A DNA stretch of 64,000 bases from Rhodomicrobium udaipurense JA643 (GCF_000636015.1 NZ_JFZJ01000006.1:1-64000); one strand, 5' to 3'; counted from the stretch's first letter, positions 30,692 to 40,056 are shown. Numbers and translations: made by a program. Notes: a model not told the origin generated them from the sequence alone.

Positions 30692-31137
30692 GCCCGCAAT
30701 CCCTTGGCGTGTTCTTGTGTGTAGGAAAGATGGGTAAAGATTCACGGGAGCCAATCGAGCGGTTGCGCGATTGAGACTGGATAGCCCGCTCAAGGGCAGA
30801 GGTTGTCCTTCACGGAAAAAAAACCTGTGGTTTTCTGGCACGAGCCGCTTCTGCCTTCATCATCGCGGATCGAATCGCACTATGACACTGGTTAAATACG
30901 CGTTGTTTCAGTGGAAAAGTTTGGATGTTTCATTAAAAATGTGTGTCTTCGGGTAATCTTTTTTTAGCCTCAAAAGTCCGCTAGCCATGCTATCGGATGG
31001 GAATTTCGTGACGTTTATCGAAGCGGTTTTTGAGGGGCTATGACGATCTGCCTGGAGTCGATGCGTAGCGTCGTAAGATGTGTTTTTTACGACGCAGGCG
31101 GAATCTCGTTCACACTACATGCTGTCAGGACGGCCTG
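30692..31137. other. A/T-rich intergenic region
   Basis: No gene is seen. The stretch 30880-31020 is clearly A/T-richer than its surroundings, with T-runs near 30958-30966, and probably carries promoters for both divergent genes. I recognise no specific operator. Confidence 0.4.
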
Positions 31138-34100
31138 ATGAGTCAAAAACAAGCGATCTCTCAGACGCCGATCGACCTCAAGCCTGAGGACGAGGCGAAA
31201 GAAAAGGTCTCCGGCGGCAACGCTCCCGAAAAAAATCCGGCTGCCCGAGGGCAGGACGCTCGTCCGCCCGCGAACCGCGATGGTCAGCAGCCTGGCCCGC
31301 GCGGTGGCCAGCCGCGCCGCATGCCGCCGGATTCAGAGGACAATACCGTCCACATCTCGTCCAACGCACCCGCCCGCTCGGGCGGCGCGAAGCGGGTCGC
31401 CGCTCGTCCGGCGAACGACGACATGCCGTCCATCGGCGGCCTCATCTACGCCTTGCAACAGAGGCCTTCGCGTTCCCCCTTCCTGATCGCGCTTGTCGCG
31501 TCGGGCGTCTGGTTCGCGCTTGGCATGCTCGTGTCGTGGGCCGTTTTCCAGAAGAGCTTCGACGGCGCGGAAACCACGGCGGACATGATCGCGAACCCGG
31601 CCGTCTTCGGCGTGGTCGCCACGGTCGTCATCCCGATCGCCCTGTTCTGGTTCCTTGCCATCCTCGTCTGGCGCGCGCAGGAACTGCGCCTCATGTCGTC
31701 GGCGATGACCGAGGTCGCGGTGCGCCTCGCCGAGCCCGACCGCATGGCGGAGCAATCGGTTGCGTCGCTGGGCCAGACGGTCCGTCGTCAGGTCGCGGCA
31801 ATGAACGACGCCATTTCCCGGGCGCTCGGTCGTGCCGGCGAACTGGAAGCCCTCGTTCATAATGAAGTCGCGGCGCTCGAACGTTCCTACACCGAGAACG
31901 AAAACCGCATCCGCAATCTCATCAACGAGCTTGCGAGCGAACGCGAGGCGCTGGCGAACAACAGCGAACGCGTCAGCGAGGCGTTGCGCGGCATCGGCAC
32001 GCAAGTGACTCGCGAGATAACCGCCGCGAGCGAAAAGGCGACGCAGTCGCTCGGCCACGCCAGCAACACGATGTCGGAGGCGTTCGCGACCCGAGGCCAG
32101 AAGATCACCGCCGCTGTGACGGCTGCGGGCGTGGCTATCGACGAAAAGCTCGCGGAACGCGGCGCACGGATCACCGACCAGCTTACGAAGCATGGCGCGC
32201 AGGCCGCGGAAGCGCTGCGCGTTTCGAGCCTCGAAGTCACGCGCGCCATTCAGGAGACGTCTGACCGCACGGCAGCCGCGATTTCCGCCAAGGGCAACAG
32301 CCTCGTGACGTCGGTCATCGGCATGAGCGAGCGCGTGGGGCGAGAAATTCCCGTGCTCCTCGAAAAGCTAGGCACTGAACAGACGCGCCTTAGCGGCATC
32401 ATCGACGGCGCGACGCGGAACCTTGCCGCGCTCGAAACGGCGCTTGCCGAGAAGACCCAGTCTCTCGACGCCACGCTTACCGACAAGACCTCCGTGCTTC
32501 AGACCGTGCTGAGCGAGCATTCGCGCTCGATCGACACGACGCTGGCCGAGCGCATTCAGGGGCTTGAAACGATCCTTTCCCGCCGTACGCACAATTTCGA
32601 AGTCAACCTGTCGGAGCGCGCCAAGCAGCTCGACCAGGCGCTCGCGGCACGTACGCAGGCGCTCGAAACGTCGGTCGGGAAGCATTCGACGAATATCCGC
32701 GAGACGCTGGACAAGCACTCCGGGTCGATGGAGCACATGCTCGCGCGGCAGGCGTCGTCCATTGAGCGCGCGGTCACGTCGAGCTCCGTCAATATCCAGC
32801 GCGCGGTCGAGGAACTGGCGGTCCGATCGAACAGCGGCTCCGAAGCTCTGACCAATCAGGCGCGCGTCCTCAAGGAAGTGTCCGCGAACCTCGTGTCGCA
32901 GCTCGGCGGCCTCACGAAGCGCTTCGAGGACCAGGGCAACGCACTCGCCACAGCGTCACGCACCTTCGAAATGTCGAACGCAAAGGTCGACACGATGATG
33001 GAGCACCGGCAGGTCGCCTTCACAAAGTTGATGGAGACGCTGTCCACCCGCGCGACCGAACTCGACCGCATGATGAACAGCTATTCCAACATGTTGGAGC
33101 AGTCTCTCAGTCAGGCCGAGCTACGCGCGCGCAAGGTGACCGAGCTTCTGGCCAAGGATTCGGCCGAAAAGTCTCAGGTGGCTATCCGCGAAATCGAGCG
33201 GCTCCGCGTCGATGCTCAGGAGCACACTCAGAAGGCCGTGTCCGAGTTGCAGGCCAACTTCACGTCGCTCTCGGATCAGGTTTCGAGCCAGCTTACCGCT
33301 CTGTCTTCCAAGTTCTCCGACACGACCCGCGTGGTTCGCGATAATACGCGGCGCGCAACCGTCGATCTCGAAACGGCACAGAACGAGCTTCAGCGACACG
33401 CGAAGGGCTTGCCGGAGACGGCGAAGCAGAGCGCGGGCGCGATGCGGCGGGCTCTTCAGGATCAGCTTTCGGCGCTTGACGCGCTTTCCGATCTCGCCAA
33501 CCGCCATGCCTATTCAAGCGCGGTCTCCACGCCCGACAGGCGCGAGCCGGTTCAGCAGCAGCAACTTCCGCCGCAGCAGCAGGATCCTTCGTTCGGAGCG
33601 CAGCGTCAGGGATACGACTTCGGTCAGCCGCCGTCTGAAAAGGCGCTTTGGCCCGAGCAGCCGCCAGCGCGCCAGGCTCTGCCCGATCCCGTTCCCGTCC
33701 CTCCCCAGCCGCAACCGCAGCCCGTCCAGACTGTCTATCAGGAGCCTCCTGCGGCAGAGCGGCGCGGCAACTGGAGCCTCGGCGATTTGCTCGCCCGTGC
33801 CTCTGAAGACGACGGCAGCTTCTTCGACAAGGACGAACAGGCTGGGCTTCCCGGTTCCTTCGCACCGCGTCCCGCCGCCGCTCCTCAAGCGGGAGATTTC
33901 GGTACAGACTTCACGATGGGCGACATCGCGGCGTGCATCGACGAGCGGCGCGTAATGGAAGTTTGGCAGCGCCTGAAGCGTGGCGAAGTTGAGATCCTCA
34001 AGCAACGCGGCTTTTACAGCCGTCAGTCGCAGGGTGTTGTAGACCGCGTTCTGCGGCGCTACGAGACAGACAAGACTTTCCGCTCCATCGTCGAGCGCTA

Positions 34101-34239
34101 CCTCGGCGACTTCGAGAAGATGCTACAGGATCTGAGCCGCAGCGACCCGCGCGGTGGAAGCGTGCAGTCGAGGCTGGCTTCGGAAGAGGGCCGCATCTAT
34201 TTCGTGCTGTCGCATATCAGTGGGCGGCTCGGCGGTTAG
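31138..34239 (+). CDS. large membrane-anchored coiled-coil protein
   Basis: A 1033-residue protein. Order: disordered Pro/Arg/Gly-rich N terminus (1-110), two membrane helices (about 118-142 and 155-180), a very long helical repeat region (about 190-790) with recurring L-x-x-x-L-x-E-x-T/R patterns such as LDATLTDKTSVLQTVLSEHS, a Pro/Gln-rich linker (800-900), and a compact C-terminal domain (about 905-1033). The repeats recall apolipoprotein-like or kinesin-like coiled coils. Its role is unknown; envelope spacing, polarity or division are possible. ATG 31138 starts a clean N terminus; 20 extra residues upstream are doubtful. A terminator follows at 34294. Confidence 0.85.
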   Translation: MSQKQAISQTPIDLKPEDEAKEKVSGGNAPEKNPAARGQDARPPANRDGQQPGPRGGQPRRMPPDSEDNTVHISSNAPARSGGAKRVAARPANDDMPSIGGLIYALQQRPSRSPFLIALVASGVWFALGMLVSWAVFQKSFDGAETTADMIANPAVFGVVATVVIPIALFWFLAILVWRAQELRLMSSAMTEVAVRLAEPDRMAEQSVASLGQTVRRQVAAMNDAISRALGRAGELEALVHNEVAALERSYTENENRIRNLINELASEREALANNSERVSEALRGIGTQVTREITAASEKATQSLGHASNTMSEAFATRGQKITAAVTAAGVAIDEKLAERGARITDQLTKHGAQAAEALRVSSLEVTRAIQETSDRTAAAISAKGNSLVTSVIGMSERVGREIPVLLEKLGTEQTRLSGIIDGATRNLAALETALAEKTQSLDATLTDKTSVLQTVLSEHSRSIDTTLAERIQGLETILSRRTHNFEVNLSERAKQLDQALAARTQALETSVGKHSTNIRETLDKHSGSMEHMLARQASSIERAVTSSSVNIQRAVEELAVRSNSGSEALTNQARVLKEVSANLVSQLGGLTKRFEDQGNALATASRTFEMSNAKVDTMMEHRQVAFTKLMETLSTRATELDRMMNSYSNMLEQSLSQAELRARKVTELLAKDSAEKSQVAIREIERLRVDAQEHTQKAVSELQANFTSLSDQVSSQLTALSSKFSDTTRVVRDNTRRATVDLETAQNELQRHAKGLPETAKQSAGAMRRALQDQLSALDALSDLANRHAYSSAVSTPDRREPVQQQQLPPQQQDPSFGAQRQGYDFGQPPSEKALWPEQPPARQALPDPVPVPPQPQPQPVQTVYQEPPAAERRGNWSLGDLLARASEDDGSFFDKDEQAGLPGSFAPRPAAAPQAGDFGTDFTMGDIAACIDERRVMEVWQRLKRGEVEILKQRGFYSRQSQGVVDRVLRRYETDKTFRSIVERYLGDFEKMLQDLSRSDPRGGSVQSRLASEEGRIYFVLSHISGRLGG

Positions 34240-34293
34240 AACGACGCGGAGCCATGCGGCTCGGCGCTCTCCAGTTGGTAGGCGGATATTTCG

Positions 34294-34327
34294 GGCGCGG
34301 GGTCGGAACGATCTCCGCGCCTTTTTT
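34294..34327 (+). terminator. rho-independent terminator
   Basis: Stem GGCGCGG (34294-34300) pairs with CCGCGCC (34315-34321), 14-base loop, then T6. Ends the coiled-coil gene transcript. The rest of the 300-base gap to 34540 shows nothing further. Confidence 0.85.
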
Positions 34328-34539
34328 GCGGCCTGTTTCGTCGCCTGCTGTCGAGAAGGGTCGCAGCTCATCGCGCGGCAACCCGACGCTGTAACGGCGC
34401 GCCTGAGGTATCTTTGCCCGCGCGCCCCCGCCGAGCGTCACCAAAAGACCCCTACGTTCCGCTGTTTCGCCGCAGTCGCACCCTTTTCGCGGAGCATTTT
34501 GCCAGCGTGTTCATCACTGCAATTGCCTGGATCGAAACC

Positions 34540-36546
34540 ATGAAACCGATAATCGTAGCAGCAATTTTTGCAGGACTTTCCACCATGGCGGAAGCGTCGG
34601 AACTGCCCTTGAAACGCGTCGTGCTGTCTTCGAGCGGGCTCGCTCAATTCACCCATGCGGGCGAGGTGGCTCCGGGCGCGGCCTTGTCGCTGCCCGTCCG
34701 TGTCGACCAGGTCGACGACGTTTTGAAGAGCCTCACCCTGTTCGCCGCACCGGGTACGCTTGGCGCCGTAAGTCTCCCCGGCAAGACGCCGCTCGCCGAA
34801 CTCTTCCGCGACCTCCCGTTCGATCAGTCCGCACTCGCGTCGCAAGCCGCGCTCCTCAACGCGCTCGTCGGCGCTGAGGTGGAGATCGAAGGCAGTGTAA
34901 ACGCCACGGGCCGCATCTTTCGCGTCGAAGACGAGACGGCACAGCTTCCGAATAATGGCGGCGTCGTCAAACGCCATCGTCTCACGCTGCTGACGCCCAA
35001 AGGTATGGTTCAGGCGATCCTTGAAGACCTCACCGCGCTGCGCTTCGCCGATCCCGCCACGCGTGCCCAGGTGGACAAGGCGCTGACCGGTCTCGCGGGC
35101 AACCGCGCCAAGGATCTGCGCACGCTTTCGATCTCGCTGACCGGCGACGCGAAGGCGGCCGCGTTCAGCTATGTGGTGGCCGCGCCGGTGTGGAAGACGG
35201 CTTATCGACTCGTGCTCTCGAAAGACGGCGGCAAGGCGCGCCTGCAAGGCTGGGGCGTGCTCGAAAATCTCACCGGCGGCGACTGGAAGGACGTGGAACT
35301 GACCCTCGTGTCAGGCAACCCGGTCGCGCTGAAGCAGCAGCTCTACACCGCCGTGTTTGTGGACCGGCCGGAAATTCCGGTCACGGCCGGGGTGCGCATC
35401 GTGCCCAAGAAGGACGAGGCCGAGGCGCGGAAGGAATGGCGCGCCGGTGGGGCCGCTGCCCCGCGTTTGCGCGCCGCGCCCGCGCCGATGGCCGCCATGG
35501 AGAAAGCCGATGGCGAGGCGGACCTTTACGTCCCCCACACCATGGGCTCGGCCGCGCAGGCACCCGAAGCCGAGGAAGCCGCCACGCAGGTGCTTTATCG
35601 TTTCCCCGGCAAGGTGACGCTTGCCTCCGGCTCGACGCTGATGGTGCCATTCGTCGATGCGGATGTCAGCGCATCCCGCACCTTCATCTATCAGCGGGAC
35701 ACGAACGAGCGTCATCCGCTGGCGGCGGTGCGCCTCACGAATGACGGCGCTTCGGCGCTGCCGGGCGGCATCATCACCGCGTTCGAGACGGGCGGCGACG
35801 GCGCGGCGAACTTCGCGGGCGATGCGCAGCTTCCGCTTCTGCCGAAAGGGGCGACGTGCTTCGTGACCTTCGCGCTCGACGGTCGCACCGACATTCGCCG
35901 CATCGACCATGGCGTGACGCGTGCGCGTCTCGGCAAGGCGGTCGGCGGCACGCTGACGCTGACGACCAAATCGCGCTGGGCCATCGACTACGAAATCACG
36001 CCGCCCGCCACCGAAGACCGCGAGTTGATCATCGACGAGCCGCGCGCCGATGGGTGGAAGCCGCTGGCCGATACGAAGGATATCGAGGAAACTGCGACGC
36101 GGCTTCGCCAGAAGGTGAACGCTCCCGCAGGCAAGACGACGCGGACGGCGCTCTCGCGCGAGCGCGTGGACCTTGAAAACATCGTGCTCACGTCGCTTTC
36201 GCCCGACGAGATCGCGGCGACGCTTTCCGGGCTGGAAAATGCTTCGCCCGCGCTGAAAGACACGGTTGCGAAGCTCGGCGTTGTCGTCGACACCCTTGCG
36301 AAGCTGAACAACCGCAAGGACGAAATCGACGGCGAGCGCAAGAAGATCAGCGACGATCAGGACCGCATCCGCAAGAATCTCGCGAGTGTAGGGCAGGGGA
36401 CCGATCTCGGCCGCCGCTATCTCGATCTCCTGAAGACACAGGAAGATCGGCTTGCGGCGTTTTCGACCGAAGAACGAAAGATCGAAGGCGACATCGCTGC
36501 CGCCAACCGCAAGGCCGAGGAAATCGCGCAGGCGCTGGTGCTGTAA
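34540..36546 (+). CDS. exported DUF4139 domain protein
   Basis: A 668-residue protein with a signal peptide (MKPIIVAAIFAGLSTMAEAS). DUF4139-type architecture: an N-terminal beta domain beginning LKRVVLSSSGLAQFTHAGEV, a central part with AAPVWKTAYRLVLSK and VLENLTGGDWKDVELTLVSGNP, which are family signatures, and a C-terminal region of coiled coil (about 590-665, LNNRKDEIDGERKKI). It is probably periplasmic; function unknown. ATG 34540 directly precedes the signal; a frame from 34414 is not supported. Confidence 0.85.
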   Translation: MKPIIVAAIFAGLSTMAEASELPLKRVVLSSSGLAQFTHAGEVAPGAALSLPVRVDQVDDVLKSLTLFAAPGTLGAVSLPGKTPLAELFRDLPFDQSALASQAALLNALVGAEVEIEGSVNATGRIFRVEDETAQLPNNGGVVKRHRLTLLTPKGMVQAILEDLTALRFADPATRAQVDKALTGLAGNRAKDLRTLSISLTGDAKAAAFSYVVAAPVWKTAYRLVLSKDGGKARLQGWGVLENLTGGDWKDVELTLVSGNPVALKQQLYTAVFVDRPEIPVTAGVRIVPKKDEAEARKEWRAGGAAAPRLRAAPAPMAAMEKADGEADLYVPHTMGSAAQAPEAEEAATQVLYRFPGKVTLASGSTLMVPFVDADVSASRTFIYQRDTNERHPLAAVRLTNDGASALPGGIITAFETGGDGAANFAGDAQLPLLPKGATCFVTFALDGRTDIRRIDHGVTRARLGKAVGGTLTLTTKSRWAIDYEITPPATEDRELIIDEPRADGWKPLADTKDIEETATRLRQKVNAPAGKTTRTALSRERVDLENIVLTSLSPDEIAATLSGLENASPALKDTVAKLGVVVDTLAKLNNRKDEIDGERKKISDDQDRIRKNLASVGQGTDLGRRYLDLLKTQEDRLAAFSTEERKIEGDIAAANRKAEEIAQALVL

Positions 36547-37082
36547 CGCGGGGCCTGCGTGCGTCACGAGGCGCGGGGCCTAAATCAAAATCTTGGCGCG
36601 GAACGGGATCGCTTCGGCTTAATGGCGGAGCGATTCCGTTCGCATACCGAGGCGGAAACGGTCTAGGAGGGTTTAAGCTGCTTCTACCACGCGCCGATGT
36701 CATCCGATCGCGTGGTGCGTGGTTGGACCCGGTTTGGATAGGCTGATTGGAAGCCGCCCGGGTTTGGGGAACACTTTCATGAAATGCATTTCTTCCGCGA
36801 ACGATGCCTTATCCGAAGATAAGCGCGACGGTGTTGGGCGCGCTTGCGGTTGCCGTTGCTTTTTTGTGCGGGGTGACGAATGCGACAGCCGAGACGATCG
36901 ACGTTTTCTCCGCAAGTGCTAGAATAAGATCCGTCCAAGCGGACCCACGTTCAGCGATAAGATCATGCGAAAACAAAGACTTGGTGCGCTCTTTTGATGC
37001 GATGCCGCCCCAGCAACGAAACAGCTAACAAGCGTTGGCGGAGCGTACCAGCGTCAGTGACCGAGCGCGCCTGAAACCTGCG
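36547..37082. other. intergenic region with palindromes and a repeat element
   Basis: It holds an imperfect palindrome GCGGAACGGGATCGC / GCGATTCCGTTCGC (36598-36612 and 36630-36643) and a diverged GAGCATGATC-type element (36921-37001, with GATAAGATCATGCG and AAACAAAGACTTGG). A possible short exported peptide is listed separately. Nothing else is supported. Confidence 0.5.
36804..37028 (+). CDS. possible short exported peptide, tail in a repeat
   Basis: A 74-residue frame beginning MPYPKISATVLGALAVAVAF with a plausible signal peptide ending near ATA. From about residue 40 it runs through the GAGCATGATC-type element at 36921-37001, so the C-terminal half is repeat sequence. No ribosome site is visible. 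It may be the stub of a gene truncated by the repeat, or chance. Confidence 0.28.
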   Translation: MPYPKISATVLGALAVAVAFLCGVTNATAETIDVFSASARIRSVQADPRSAIRSCENKDLVRSFDAMPPQQRNS

Positions 37083-37796
37083 TCAAGCCTCGGGTTGCGA
37101 CGCGGCACCTTCATTCGGCAACAGGCCGGGCAGGCGCGGCACCTGCACGCCGATCATGCTTTCGCGCGTGACGAGGGCGGCAAGGTCTTCTTCCAGAAAG
37201 GCTTCGCTTCCGGCGGGCCGCATCGGCATCACAAGGTAGACGTGGTCCGCCGCCGCATCATGGACGCGCACCTCGACATAGCTCGGGATGTCCGTGCCGA
37301 ATTCGGCGAGCACCTGGCGCGGCTCACGCACGGCGCGGCTTCTGTAGGCGGCGCTCTCGTACCACGCAGGCGCACGGCCAAGCAGTGCGCGCGCGAAGGA
37401 TACGCCGAGCGAGGACACGACGAGATTATGCAGATGCGGCGTGTTTTCCACGACGATGAGCCGCCCCGGCCCCGCGTCGCAGTCGAGCTCGCGCGCGGCG
37501 AGGTTGGCGTTCTCGAAAAGCCGCGACTTGAAGCCGGGATCGACCCAGGCGCGGGCGATGAGCCGCGCGCCATAGGCGGGTGAGCCTGCGTCGAACGCTT
37601 CGACGGCGCGCTGGATGTCGACAGCCTTGATCAGGCCCTTCGCGATGAGCAACTCGCTCAACGCCGCTTCGAGCGCTTCATAATAGCCGAGCGGGGCAAC
37701 TGTCGGCGTTTTCGCAATCGCGCGCGATGTAGAACCCTCAGGCGCGGCGCTTCCGCCGACCCGGCGCAACCCTACGATACCAAGGAAGTTGATCAT
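37083..37796 (-). CDS. nitrile hydratase alpha / thiocyanate hydrolase gamma-like subunit lacking the metal-site cysteines
   Basis: A 237-residue protein of the NHase-alpha family. Conserved parts: YYEALEAALSELLIAKGLI (39-57), VENTPHLHNLVV (116-127) and WYESAAYRSRAVREPRQVL (145-163), then EFG and a strand-rich end. In active enzymes VV is followed by C-T-L-C-S-C, the Co/Fe claw. Here the gap-free counterpart is S128-S-L-G-V-S133, so all three cysteines are missing; I checked the codons at 37398-37415. It overlaps the upstream beta-like gene by 59 bases. It may be a binding or structural protein or use other chemistry. Confidence 0.9.
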   Translation of the reverse strand: MINFLGIVGLRRVGGSAAPEGSTSRAIAKTPTVAPLGYYEALEAALSELLIAKGLIKAVDIQRAVEAFDAGSPAYGARLIARAWVDPGFKSRLFENANLAARELDCDAGPGRLIVVENTPHLHNLVVSSLGVSFARALLGRAPAWYESAAYRSRAVREPRQVLAEFGTDIPSYVEVRVHDAAADHVYLVMPMRPAGSEAFLEEDLAALVTRESMIGVQVPRLPGLLPNEGAASQPEA

Positions 37797-38220
37797 CGGT
37801 CTTGTCTTTCGGATTGAGCGTCAGCCAGTGCTCGAACAGCTCGATTTCGAGAGTGTCGTTCGGCGGGCCCTTGTAGTCGGGCCACAGGTCGACCTGCCGG
37901 AACCGCACCCGATAGAGCATCTTCTTCGGCGTGAAGCGGCCATAGGCGATGTCGTCGGGGTTGAGGAACTCGCCGAGCGGGCGCGAGATGGTCCCCTTGG
38001 CGCCCATCACGTAACGCGGCGTGCGTGTATAGGCAGGACCGATCACGCGGCGCACATGGACGGTGTCGCCGGTGCCGAAGCGCGGCTCGTTGCCCTTGAT
38101 GACCGGCAGCATCGAAGGCGCGACGGGCACAAGCACCGCCGGTGTCTCCGCTTCTCCCGAGGCGTCGGAAGGGACTTCGTTATCGGTGGTGGTCGTCTGG
38201 CTCATGGTCGTCTCGCTCAT
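37738..38220 (-). CDS. nitrile hydratase beta C-terminal-half-like subunit
   Basis: A 160-residue protein. After a Thr/Glu/Pro-rich N terminus (1-40), residues 46-135 match the SH3-like C-terminal half of NHase beta: RFGTGDTVHVRR, TRTPRY (65-70, with the conserved Arg next to the metal site in real enzymes), GAKGTI, MLYRVRF and DLW. In thiocyanate hydrolase this half is a separate subunit, as here. ATG 38220 overlaps the stop of the upstream gene (ATGA). A basic tail RRKRRA ends the protein. Confidence 0.86.
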   Translation of the reverse strand: MSETTMSQTTTTDNEVPSDASGEAETPAVLVPVAPSMLPVIKGNEPRFGTGDTVHVRRVIGPAYTRTPRYVMGAKGTISRPLGEFLNPDDIAYGRFTPKKMLYRVRFRQVDLWPDYKGPPNDTLEIELFEHWLTLNPKDKTDDQLPWYRRVAPGRRKRRA

Positions 38221-38528
38221 GGCCGCCCCTGTTTCGAGACTGCTTCCAGCGCATCCGCCAGTTGGTCGCCCGTGACGACACCGCGTTCGAGCAGCGCATT
38301 CGCCAACGCCACGACCGCGCGCTCATGATAGGTCGCGCCCTCGGCGGCGGCGTTGTCGATGCGTCGGCGCATGTCGTCCGGCGTGAACAGTCCGCGCGCG
38401 GGATGTTGTACGAGCGTGAGCAGCGCCTCGACGCGATCTTGCCAAGGCAGCGACTCACGGCCGGTAAACTCGATCACACCAGCGGGCGAACCGCCGATAT
38501 CGTTCTGTTTTCTCGGAGCTTCTTGCAT
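38217..38528 (-). CDS. nitrile hydratase beta N-terminal-half-like subunit
   Basis: A 103-residue protein resembling the N-terminal half of NHase beta and the related beta subunit of thiocyanate hydrolase or NHase accessory proteins. Recognisable parts: NDIGGSPAGVIE (9-20), PWQDRVEALL, TPDDMRRRI, and a TYHERAVVALANALLERGVVT helix pair. It is first of three overlapping genes on this strand, the order known for scnB-scnA-scnC. The ribosome site of ATG 38528 is weak. queD lies 140 bases upstream on the same strand. Confidence 0.72.
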   Translation of the reverse strand: MQEAPRKQNDIGGSPAGVIEFTGRESLPWQDRVEALLTLVQHPARGLFTPDDMRRRIDNAAAEGATYHERAVVALANALLERGVVTGDQLADALEAVSKQGRP

Positions 38529-38668
38529 GGGAAACGGCCGCGATGACGGTTTGGTGACAGCTGCATCACGGTATAGCAAGACGGTGCGCGAAATGCAAAA
38601 ATCAACGTCAGCGCGCAACGTGAGGCCGGTTATCGCACCGCCCGCAGGCGACGACACGCGGGCGCGTG

Positions 38669-39025
38669 CTATGCGCCGTTATATTCCGCCCAGCATTCCG
38701 GCGTTTCGTAAACGCGCACGGCGGTGAGTTGCGGCAGCGCGTCCTTCACGCGGTCCCAGATCCACGCGGCGATGTTCTCGGCGGTGGGGTTTTCCAGCCC
38801 TTCGACTTCATTCAGATAATAATGGTCGAGCCGCTTGAGCAGCGGGCCGAACGCCGCCTCGATGTCGAAAAAGTCGACGACGAACCCGGTTTCCGGATCG
38901 ACCGGCCCTTCGAGCTGAAGCTCGACCCGATAGGAGTGTCCGTGCACCCGGCGGCAAGGATGGGTGTCCTTTACGAAGGGCAGGCGGTGTGCCGCCTCGA
39001 ACCGGAACGACTGCGTAACTTTCAT
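38669..39025 (-). CDS. queD: 6-carboxy-5,6,7,8-tetrahydropterin synthase
   Basis: A 118-residue enzyme converting dihydroneopterin triphosphate to CPH4 in the 7-deazaguanine pathway. Marks: FRFEAAHRLP, C-x3-HGHSYR with the zinc-binding His residues, DFFDIE, LDHYYLNE, and PTAENIAAW. ATG 39025 gives the usual start; the frame to 39136 is longer but unsupported. queE and queC are at 10.6-12.0 kb. The NHase-like trio follows on the same strand. Confidence 0.95.
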   Translation of the reverse strand: MKVTQSFRFEAAHRLPFVKDTHPCRRVHGHSYRVELQLEGPVDPETGFVVDFFDIEAAFGPLLKRLDHYYLNEVEGLENPTAENIAAWIWDRVKDALPQLTAVRVYETPECWAEYNGA

Positions 39026-39257
39026 CGAAAAAATGCTCTCAACTGCGGATGGCGCGACGACGCGCCGCCTCCTTATAACCCATGCTAGCGGCTTGTTTCC
39101 AACATTTGCGTTCCGTTTTCTCAGGCTCGCAAGCAAGCTGGTTCGGCATATACCTCGAAATAGCAGCCATGTTGTCGGATCGTTCTGCGGAACGAATCAA
39201 GGACGGATGTGCGCCAAACTTGCGTCAAGCTTTAAGTTGGTCGGAATTGACGACCCC

Positions 39258-39872
39258 CTACGGGAAAAGCTGCGTCCTCGTCCAGGCTGCGTCGCGCCCC
39301 TCCCGTCGGAACACGATGCGATCGTGGAGGCGATATTGGCGGTCGTGCCAGAACTCGATCTCCTGCGGCACCACGCGGAAGCCGGACCAGTAGGGCGGCC
39401 GCTTCGGCTCGATCCCGGCGAACAGCTTCCCGAAATGCTTGACGGCCTCGCCGAGCGCCGCGCGGCTTTCGAGCGGTCGCGACTGTTTGCTCGCCCATGC
39501 GCCGATGCGGCTGCCAAGCGGACGCGAGGCATAGTAGGCGTCGGCCTCTTCCGCGCTCACCTGTTCGACCGTGCCGCGCACACGCACCTGACGGCGCAGC
39601 GATTTCCAGTGGAAAAGTAGCGCCGCTTGCGGATTCAAGAGAAGCTCGCGCCCCTTTGTGCTCTCGAAATTCGTGTAGAACACGAAGCCGCGCTCATCGA
39701 CGCTCTTCAGCAACACCATCCGCGCGTTCGGCATGCCGCTCGGGTCGGCGGTGGCGACGGTCATTGCGTTGGGATCGTTCGGTTCGCTCCGCTCGGCTTC
39801 CTTGAACCATGCATCGAAGAGAGGCAGGGGATCGCTCGCCTGCGTGAAATCGCCGTCAGTCGTCGAGGTCAT
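39258..39872 (-). CDS. pdxH: pyridoxamine 5'-phosphate oxidase
   Basis: A 204-residue FMN enzyme oxidising pyridoxamine/pyridoxine 5'-phosphate to pyridoxal phosphate. Marks: [63 protein letters not shown], and the C-terminal WTRTQLFP-type end. ATG 39872 gives a normal length; an extension to 39992 is unlikely. The 232-base gap toward queD holds a GGCGCG-AC-GACGCGCC-like hairpin and no gene. Confidence 0.95.
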   Translation of the reverse strand: MTSTTDGDFTQASDPLPLFDAWFKEAERSEPNDPNAMTVATADPSGMPNARMVLLKSVDERGFVFYTNFESTKGRELLLNPQAALLFHWKSLRRQVRVRGTVEQVSAEEADAYYASRPLGSRIGAWASKQSRPLESRAALGEAVKHFGKLFAGIEPKRPPYWSGFRVVPQEIEFWHDRQYRLHDRIVFRREGRDAAWTRTQLFP

Positions 39873-40056
39873 TTTTCGGGTCCGGGGTTGGTCGCAGACG
39901 CGCCTCGCTTGGAGCCCGGCGTGTAAACACGCAAGCGAACTCGCCCGCGCCGCGTCAACGACGGCCGAACTTATCGCGTCCGCACCCACCAAGCTATCAC
40001 TTTACGCGAGCGGCTTAATGTGTAGGATGCGTCACCGTTAATATCGGGGAACGAAC

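Noticed and set aside
30837-30860. TGGCACG resembling a sigma-54 -24 element
   Set aside because: The spacing to a GC-containing -12 element is wrong, and no enhancer site was found.
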